DNA from: a bacterium
Lineage (GTDB): Archaea; Nanoarchaeota; Nanoarchaeia; Woesearchaeales; UBA10216
Direction: 5' to 3'
Length of the DNA stretch: 38,497 nucleotides
NCBI GenBank assembly: GCA_024206195.1
Contig: JAAGZO010000794.1
Location: 1-38,497, forward strand
Shown here one piece after another: positions 32,102 to 38,497 of the stretch (position 1 is its first letter; each line of letters begins with the position of its first letter). Both the position numbers and the translations under genes were made by a program. Under the pieces are notes generated by a model, which searched no databases, was not told the DNA's origin, and was given only the letters and a program-made list of their open reading frames with translations.

Positions 32102-35100
32102 TTAAGAAACAGTAAACTCCCAGCTGTTTTGCAGTGCACCAGATACAGTCTGGATAACCTGTCCTTGATTGTCAGTCATCTCAGCATAAACTCTGTAAGT
32201 GCCTGCTTCGTTTATCACAACATTGAGTGGATTAAAGATATGATCCAGCTTTACCAAGCCATTTGCAGGAACAGTGACTGCTTGGCCAGAAACAACCTCA
32301 GCATAATCAACAAACATATCACCAACCTGTTTCTGAATCCTGATGTTCAGCTTTCCAGAAAGCTCAATATCCATGAAATTCTCAATTTTTGATTGAGGTT
32401 TTGGCACAAATTCTTCATATGAACTGGTATGCTGCGAATCATGATAATATTGTGGCCAGCCATCATCGCTTGCTGCACCAGGCATATCAAATACAATCAG
32501 GTTTCCTTTGCGTGTCAGGACAATCAACTCATTATCACCGTCGCCATCAAGATCTGCTATAGGTATGCCATCCATAAATAAGCCATCTTCAAGTTCAGCT
32601 ATTTGATGCTGCTCTCCTGATGAATCTATAATATTGAAAGGTACAAGACGTCCTGGTACTGCACCTATACCTCCTATAGAGAAAGAGATTTCCAAGTCAG
32701 CGTCATTAATCAGGTTACCAATTATTGGTTTGGCACCATAACTAAAACCTGCACGATCACTCGATGTCGGCCATGAACCTGGTAATGTTTCGCCATCAGG
32801 TGTAAATGCGTAAATACATGAACCAGTTCCAAATACGATTAAATCTATAAAATCATCATGGTTTATATCACTGGCTGCTAGACCAAACAAATTTTGTTCG
32901 GGTCTATAAGGACTACAAGCTTCAATCTCCTTTGGCCAGCCGTTGATATCATTGCCATCCTTGTCCCAAACATACAATTTAGTTTCATCAACAGTAGCTA
33001 TTTCCAATCCTTCATTTTCCTCATCCAAATCAGCCAAAATTATATTTGGCCTAACAAAAACAAACGCCTGGTAATCCATAATACTTTTATCCCATTTTAA
33101 GTCCAGAGCTCCATTTGAATATTCATAAACCGATACAAAGTTTTTGTTGCGAAGCACCAGTTCTTGCTGACCATCAGTATCTATATCTCCAATAGCATAA
33201 CTGCCAGTTGAAAATTCAGTACGTGCAAGAGGTTGTATAACCTCAGTTCCATCGAGGTTTAAAATGAAAAGATAAGAATCATAACTTCCCATGAGTATCT
33301 CAGGTTCAGAATCACCATCAATATCTCCAATAGCCAAACCCTTTGTGGCTCTTCCAGATATTTTTCTTGGCCAACCTGTTACATATTCTCCATTATGCTC
33401 TAAAACATGCAGATAACCGCAGTTATCCCCTACAGCAATCTCATTAAAACCATCATTATCCATGTCATCTACAACAAGACTATACTGCATTACGCAATCC
33501 CCTGAATAGTCACCATCCTCCCAAGTAGTATCAATTGTTTTAGGCCACCCGCTTGCTTGTTCACCATCATGCATAAACACAGAAATTCTTTGCCCATAAG
33601 CAGTTATTACATCATCCTTACCATCACCATTTATATCAGCTATAACTGGTTGGTCTATGAAAGAAAGCCCACTATCATACAAAAACCTAGGCCATCCTTC
33701 CTGTATTTTTGAATCAACATAGATCTCAATATCTTCTGATGATGTTCTTCCATCTGTGTAATAAGTTGTCAACTTGATGAAATAACGGTCAGAATCACTT
33801 AAGAAAGAAAAGTCTATTGTACCTATAACATCATCAGTTACAGGGTCATCACCATCTCCAGTTAGAGATACACCTTGAACACTCCAACTAGTTGTGTCCT
33901 TTTTGTTCCATTCAATCTCATAATGATCAAAACCATAACCGCCTGAAGAGCCCTTAATCACTATTTCTTTCCAAGTAGGATGTGCCTCGCCAACATCCCA
34001 ATATAAACCAGATCTTAAATCTGTAGGACTAGATATCTCTGAGTTTTGTATATCTATAGAACCATATGCATTGCTTGTTCCAGTTGTGCTGTGTACAACC
34101 AGTTTTAAGGAATAGAATCCATCATTAAAAGTCCTAATATCCCACTCACATAAAACATCATTTGTAACTTGATCTGTTGAACTGCATATTTCTATCCAGG
34201 ATACTGCAGATGAATCAGCACCTTCACCATAATAAAGAGTATAGTCAGCAAAATCATCTGCTGTAGCAGTTCCTATGATATCAATATAAGATCCTAAGAA
34301 CTTTCCAGAGGTTTCTATCATAGCTATAGGTGGAGGAGTGGTAAGCTGAACAGCTTCAAGAATATTAACTCTTCCCTGCCCCTGTGTATTTACATCATAT
34401 CCAATATCAACTGCAGTATTCTTTAAAGCAGTCTTAATTTCCGCAGGGCTCCAGTCTGGATGAGCCTGTCTAAGTAAAGCAGCAGCACCAGCGACCACTG
34501 GAGTTGCCATTGAAGTGCCTGCAATTTGCACGTGTAACTCATCTATACATGGTTTATAATATGGATGCTCTCCTTCTGGGAAAATAGCGCCATATCGTGC
34601 AGCACAAATAATTGCTCCTGGAGCAACAATATCTGGCTTCATCATATAACCACCATCCCAGACAACAGGACCGCGGGAACTGAAGGATGTTATCTGATCC
34701 TGCCTTGGATCAGAATCTCTCCAGTAGTCTCCATCATAATCTGTTTTATAAGTAGCACCAACAGTAATTGCTTTTCTAGCTGTTCCTGGAGAACCAATAG
34801 TTTCAGGACTGCTTCCACTATTTCCAGCAGCAACAACTGCAACAACACCCGCATCAAATGCATTGTCAATAGCAATTGACATTGGATCATCAGGATCTCC
34901 AGATCCGCCAAGACTTAGGCTGATGATATCTAGATGATCAGAGAAATCACCGTCCTGATTTGGATCAACTGATCTTTCAATTGCTGCAATAATATCATCC
35001 CAATAACCGCTTCCACCATCACTTAAGACTTTGTAAGCATATATTTTTGCATCAGGTGCAATACCATTTAAAACTCCGTTTCCAGCTGCAGTTCCCGCGC

Positions 35101-38100
35101 AATGAGTTCCATGACCATTATCATCCATAGGGTCATCATCTTGATTAAAGAAATCATAACCTCCAATTACTTTATCATTAAAACCTTGTTCAGGAGCAGT
35201 ATAATCATTTGAAGGATTATAATCATGACAATAGACCTGACTATCACTTGAAACAAAGCAAACTTTATTTCCTTGAGCGCGAACATGGCCTGCAGACATA
35301 CGCAGATTAATCAGGACATACTGGTCTAAATTAAGGTCATATGCTATAATCTTATTGGCGCTGTTTACATCTTTTGAAAAGAATACAACATCACCTCCAA
35401 TTGTTCCTTTATTTATATTTGATGTGACAGCATAAGATTCTATGTTTATGTCACTACCTGAATCTTCTTCAGCAGAATAGAATGATATTGGGATAGCTTC
35501 TTGAGTTTCTATGTCATAAAGGTGGTAACTCCGCCATTGACGATCCATTTCGGATTTACTACAATCAACATATAGAATCTTATTCCCTTTCATATCTAAG
35601 ACAGGGCCCACATCAGGAGGGTTTAGCTCTCTTGTTTCTCCGCTTTCAATATTATGAATTACAAGATGATCAAAACAATCATCCCCACTTACAGAATATG
35701 CAACAAGGTCTCCAGAAACTGAGGGCTGATGTATCATATTGCTAGAACCTGTAAGTATAGCAGTTTCCTGTTCTGTTATAGGATCATAAACAAAAATACC
35801 ACTCTTCTTGCCATAAACAATCTTTCCATTTGAAACTGAAATAGAACCAACACCATAATTTCCTGAAGAAATCTGTTCATGGACCCCAGTTTCCATATTA
35901 TAAAGATACACTAAAGGATAATCTTGACCCTCAGATGCAAAATATGCTATAAGGTTGTCATCAAATGCAATTCTGAGAATTTCCAGGTCATCAGAAAAGG
36001 CATTTATCTCCATTGTTTCTCCAGTGTCAAAAGAATGAACAAATATCATATTTTGTGAAAAAAATACTAACTTGTTATCATTTATGTCTATTTGTTCATC
36101 AAGATCATAACCAAAGGGTAAAACTAAAGTCTCTTCCGAAATCTGTTCAAATTCTCTTTCTGGTATATATGTACCGCCTAAATCAGGATGCGTATAATCA
36201 ACACCTGTGTCTATAATTCCAATAGTGATTCCTTCCCCTGTTAAACATGTTTGTCCACTGACAGAACAATCATTTTTATCTTCATCCAGCGTCCAGACAT
36301 CATCAGCATTGATTAAAGGAACAGAATCCATCATAAACGCATTGACTTCATTGTTTGGGTACACTCTTTCAACACCATCTAGCTCCTCGATCTTTTCTGC
36401 TTCTTCAACAGAGATATCAAGAACAAGTCCATTAAAGACAGTTTCATATTCTTCGATTACACCCAAAGTATCAGAAGCAGTTCCAACAACATTGCCTGTT
36501 ACAGAGGATATGCCTGATTTGCCAAGTTTTTGTTTTATCTTTCTTTTGACTTTTTCTTTATCCGCTTCCAAATCCTCCTCATGTTCTTCTAATTCTTCAG
36601 GAACATCATCAGCTCTTAATGAAAACAGCATATATCCGTACTTAATAGGATTTATATCACTCATAGATTCAATTTTTTCTTCATTCTTAGCAGCCTTTTC
36701 ATTTAGTGTTTTTGCTTTTTCTGCTAAAGGTTCTTCTTCAAGCTTAATTATGAATCCCTTTGATTTAACTGGTTCTTCTCTCTCATCGTCTGCATAAATA
36801 TCATCTTCTGGATTAAACATTTCAACATCCATCATTGGATTATCTGAATTTTGTATATCAGAATAACCTGTGAAAACCTCAGCTTGAGGAGAAGCATCAG
36901 GAGGGTCTGTTAGTTGTATGTGCTCTCCAACATCATAATTGTTCTTTAAAGTTGCCAAGGAAAGTGCTGCATCAGGAACACAAGCACCATTTGCACAACC
37001 AGCAGGGCAGGTGTACGTTACAGATGCATAGTTCTCGCTGTCTACACAGTGCCATTCAGATAAAGTATTGGAGTCCACACAAGAATCTCGCTCTGTTCCA
37101 CCAGAAACAGTTACTACACCCCTAGTATGATAATTCATTCCGCCATCTGAATCAAAGCACTCTGCTACAGCAACTGTATCCTTTAAAGCAGGATAGATGC
37201 GTTCAGCGCATTCCTCACAGCCTGAAGGAGTAAAATGCCAACCATCATCAGGAACACCTGTGCAATCTGCAACAGCAATATTCCATCCAAGAGCAATACG
37301 CTCATCAACAAGCTCCTGAGCACCTGCTTTGAATGTATTCAATGGTTCAGGCCTTGCAATAACAGGTGTATTGCTCATTTGATATACTATCTGCATAGAT
37401 GGCTTTTTCTGATGCAATGTCTCTAACAAGTTTTCAAATTGAGGTAAAATAACAGTTTCAACATGCGAAATATCATATGCTGTGCGAACACCGCCTACGC
37501 TTCTCCATAAATCATTAGTTCCTGGTGAAATTATAACAACATCTGGGTCATATTCTTCAATAACACCTTCTGACAAGCGCCTTTCAAGTGTATCCATACG
37601 ATGTCCAGGATATCCCTCGTTTTCAGGGTCATCAAAAGAATCCCATCCAGACCGTTGCGACCCTACATAATCTATTTCAATTCCGTCATCTTCAAGAAGT
37701 TCCTTGAGCTTTTTTCTCCAGCTAACTAATATATTAATATCATCCCATGAAACAGAAGGATTGCCAAATCCAAATGTGGTTGAATAACCAAATGGCAGAA
37801 CCTTAACAGCCTCTGTTTGTGATAGCATGCATGTTCCATCAGACTGACACAAATAACTAATAGGACAATCACACCTGTAACAATCATTAATCAAAGCACC
37901 AGAATCACAATACAACGGCTGAGTATCAGAACAAGCACCATAAGCAGTGCTATCAGAACATCTTTGTACATCACCTACTGTAACGCTTCTTGTCTCTGTT
38001 ACAGCAGTATTCCCATCAATATTAATAGCATAAGCATAAAATGGATAAACATCATCCTGCAGATTATTAAACGAAGCAGACAAAGGATAAACCTTTGCAT

Positions 38101-38497
38101 TGAAAGAAGCTTTTATCTCCTCAACAGACAGAATCCTGTCCCAAACCTGAATCTCATCAATATCACCAGCAAACGAAGTACCAGTGTATGAACAACCAAG
38201 CTTCAAAGGAAGGTTATTAGTCTCCATGCCTTTCATGCTAGTATCAAAATCATGCTCAGCACCATTAACATACAAATGCATGCCCTGGGAACCGAATGTA
38301 AGAACAACATGGTACCAAACACCAGTTGAAAAAGCACTATTACTAGTCAACATATGATGATAACCATTACCATCATTCTGCAACCTAACAACAAACTTAG
38401 AACCCTGATTTAACATATTATAACCCATAGACAAATGACCACAATCACCAGTACAACTATTCTCATCCTTAACAAAAATAGGATTCTCATAAAGATC
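32102..38497 (-). CDS. Giant secreted multidomain subtilase (5' end beyond window)
   Basis: The frame stays open to the right edge (over 2,130 residues), so the signal peptide lies outside. Order, counted from the edge: LamG/ConA-like domain (to about 140); Cys-rich linker; SGNH hydrolase (about 230-455, FGYSTTFGFG, PGTNDL, DGWHFTPSG); Cys-rich segment; I9-like propeptide (about 560-730); subtilase with Asp763 (IDTGVDYTHPDLGG), His1129 (NGHGTHCAG), oxyanion AAGN and Ser1329 (GTSMATPVVAG). Between Asp and His lies a seven-repeat propeller. After the protease come Ig-like domains and seven or eight FG-GAP repeats (ADINGDGKDDV), and a beta C-terminus. Extracellular hydrolase; substrates unknown. 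Confidence 0.92.
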   Translation of the reverse strand, partial: DLYENPIFVKDENSCTGDCGHLSMGYNMLNQGSKFVVRLQNDGNGYHHMLTSNSAFSTGVWYHVVLTFGSQGMHLYVNGAEHDFDTSMKGMETNNLPLKLGCSYTGTSFAGDIDEIQVWDRILSVEEIKASFNAKVYPLSASFNNLQDDVYPFYAYAINIDGNTAVTETRSVTVGDVQRCSDSTAYGACSDTQPLYCDSGALINDCYRCDCPISYLCQSDGTCMLSQTEAVKVLPFGYSTTFGFGNPSVSWDDINILVSWRKKLKELLEDDGIEIDYVGSQRSGWDSFDDPENEGYPGHRMDTLERRLSEGVIEEYDPDVVIISPGTNDLWRSVGGVRTAYDISHVETVILPQFENLLETLHQKKPSMQIVYQMSNTPVIARPEPLNTFKAGAQELVDERIALGWNIAVADCTGVPDDGWHFTPSGCEECAERIYPALKDTVAVAECFDSDGGMNYHTRGVVTVSGGTERDSCVDSNTLSEWHCVDSENYASVTYTCPAGCANGACVPDAALSLATLKNNYDVGEHIQLTDPPDASPQAEVFTGYSDIQNSDNPMMDVEMFNPEDDIYADDEREEPVKSKGFIIKLEEEPLAEKAKTLNEKAAKNEEKIESMSDINPIKYGYMLFSLRADDVPEELEEHEEDLEADKEKVKRKIKQKLGKSGISSVTGNVVGTASDTLGVIEEYETVFNGLVLDISVEEAEKIEELDGVERVYPNNEVNAFMMDSVPLINADDVWTLDEDKNDCSVSGQTCLTGEGITIGIIDTGVDYTHPDLGGTYIPEREFEQISEETLVLPFGYDLDEQIDINDNKLVFFSQNMIFVHSFDTGETMEINAFSDDLEILRIAFDDNLIAYFASEGQDYPLVYLYNMETGVHEQISSGNYGVGSISVSNGKIVYGKKSGIFVYDPITEQETAILTGSSNMIHQPSVSGDLVAYSVSGDDCFDHLVIHNIESGETRELNPPDVGPVLDMKGNKILYVDCSKSEMDRQWRSYHLYDIETQEAIPISFYSAEEDSGSDINIESYAVTSNINKGTIGGDVVFFSKDVNSANKIIAYDLNLDQYVLINLRMSAGHVRAQGNKVCFVSSDSQVYCHDYNPSNDYTAPEQGFNDKVIGGYDFFNQDDDPMDDNGHGTHCAGTAAGNGVLNGIAPDAKIYAYKVLSDGGSGYWDDIIAAIERSVDPNQDGDFSDHLDIISLSLGGSGDPDDPMSIAIDNAFDAGVVAVVAAGNSGSSPETIGSPGTARKAITVGATYKTDYDGDYWRDSDPRQDQITSFSSRGPVVWDGGYMMKPDIVAPGAIICAARYGAIFPEGEHPYYKPCIDELHVQIAGTSMATPVVAGAAALLRQAHPDWSPAEIKTALKNTAVDIGYDVNTQGQGRVNILEAVQLTTPPPIAMIETSGKFLGSYIDIIGTATADDFADYTLYYGEGADSSAVSWIEICSSTDQVTNDVLCEWDIRTFNDGFYSLKLVVHSTTGTSNAYGSIDIQNSEISSPTDLRSGLYWDVGEAHPTWKEIVIKGSSGGYGFDHYEIEWNKKDTTSWSVQGVSLTGDGDDPVTDDVIGTIDFSFLSDSDRYFIKLTTYYTDGRTSSEDIEIYVDSKIQEGWPRFLYDSGLSFIDQPVIADINGDGKDDVITAYGQRISVFMHDGEQASGWPKTIDTTWEDGDYSGDCVMQYSLVVDDMDNDGFNEIAVGDNCGYLHVLEHNGEYVTGWPRKISGRATKGLAIGDIDGDSEPEILMGSYDSYLFILNLDGTEVIQPLARTEFSTGSYAIGDIDTDGQQELVLRNKNFVSVYEYSNGALDLKWDKSIMDYQAFVFVRPNIILADLDEENEGLEIATVDETKLYVWDKDGNDINGWPKEIEACSPYRPEQNLFGLAASDINHDDFIDLIVFGTGSCIYAFTPDGETLPGSWPTSSDRAGFSYGAKPIIGNLINDADLEISFSIGGIGAVPGRLVPFNIIDSSGEQHQIAELEDGLFMDGIPIADLDGDGDNELIVLTRKGNLIVFDMPGAASDDGWPQYYHDSQHTSSYEEFVPKPQSKIENFMDIELSGKLNIRIQKQVGDMFVDYAEVVSGQAVTVPANGLVKLDHIFNPLNVVINEAGTYRVYAEMTDNQGQVIQTVSGALQNSWEFTVS
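32440..33710 (-). repeat. FG-GAP / integrin-alpha-type repeats in the giant protease
   Basis: Repeated calcium-loop motifs DINGDGKDD, DMDNDGFNE, DIDGDSEPE, DIDTDGQQE, DINHDDFID and DLDGDGDNE, spaced 45-75 residues and often preceded by GWP. Together they would form an integrin-like beta-propeller with surface-binding function. Confidence 0.85.
35215..36110 (-). other. Seven-repeat propeller inserted in the subtilase catalytic domain
   Basis: Seven blade-like units are seen, with strands such as DNKLVFFSQN, DNLIAYFASE, NGKIVYGKKS, SGDLVAYSVS, GNKILYVDC, GDVVFFSKD and GNKVCFVSSD, several followed by YD-x-TGE-type turns. They lie between the catalytic Asp and His, where ordinary subtilases have some 30-60 residues. 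Confidence 0.8.

Noticed and set aside
36207..36797. 196-codon plus-strand ORF
   Set aside because: It is antisense to the propeptide region of the giant protease; Ser-rich because Glu/Lys codons are read in reverse.
32102..38434. Giant protease starting at TTG 38434
   Set aside because: The frame continues without stop to the window edge with sensible LamG-like sequence and there is no signal peptide, so the gene is truncated by the window.
1..38497. CRISPR array, insertion sequence or integrated element
   Set aside because: No regularly spaced repeats, transposase, integrase or tRNA-derived direct repeats were seen. The orphan block near the tRNA pair lacks such marks.

Overview
The window reads as an AT-rich archaeal chromosome segment. 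Hallmark archaeal genes are topoisomerase VI A and B, a Pno1-type KH protein, ABCE1, Spt5, SecE, eS17, an archaeal-type D-aminoacyl-tRNA deacylase, DUF99 and tubulin-type FtsZ. Compact gene packing, many short orphan genes, a small helical EKLVEYIK-type domain and a tRNA intron at a non-standard site suggest a DPANN-like (Woesearchaeota/Pacearchaeota-like) lineage. That placement is inference. Most transcription units have a TATA-like box 27 to 29 bases before the start codon, so most messages are probably leaderless. A minority, including two microproteins, ftsZ and an orphan operon, carry Shine-Dalgarno sequences.

Layout. 1-8100: end of an unknown gene, a phosphohexomutase, tRNA-Lys followed by a Cys/Gly microgene, a P-type cation ATPase, an M20 amidohydrolase, a slipin and ftsZ. 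8100-10030: secE-spt5-rpl11 (information processing), then convergent eS17. 10200-11180: three small genes (an acidic peptide and two membrane proteins, one with an apparent ATC start). 11200-11400: a tRNA-Arg/tRNA-Cys pair on the minus strand, the Arg gene interrupted in its T loop. 11470-13430: five unrecognised minus-strand genes in two transcription units sharing a promoter-upstream motif. 13500-16770: top6A, top6B and the KH gene, overlapping one another. 16880-19630: a secreted beta-helix protein ending in a dockerin. 19660-23180: dtdA, a radical SAM/SPASM-like enzyme overlapping a glycosyltransferase, an acidic microprotein and trmI. 23170-26850 (minus): glmS, transaldolase and a GlmU-like enzyme. 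26970-30300: an orphan gene, DUF99 and two translationally coupled surface proteins. 30300-32050 (minus): ABCE1. 32100-38497 (minus): the 3' part of a giant secreted multidomain subtilase that runs off the window.

How they fit together. The sugar genes make an almost complete UDP-GlcNAc route: GlmS, possibly the mutase at the left end, and GlmU, with transaldolase feeding fructose-6-phosphate. Extracellular capacity is prominent: a dockerin beta-helix protein, a lamin-tail protein, and a protease carrying LamG, SGNH and propeller modules. The most unusual items are the tRNA-Arg T-loop intron, a seven-repeat propeller inserted between the catalytic Asp and His of the subtilase, an M20 enzyme with an apparently duplicated lid domain, the orphan operon with its shared upstream element, and the two microgenes. 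No stretch longer than about 300 bases lacks a gene. I saw no CRISPR array, transposase, integrase or rRNA.
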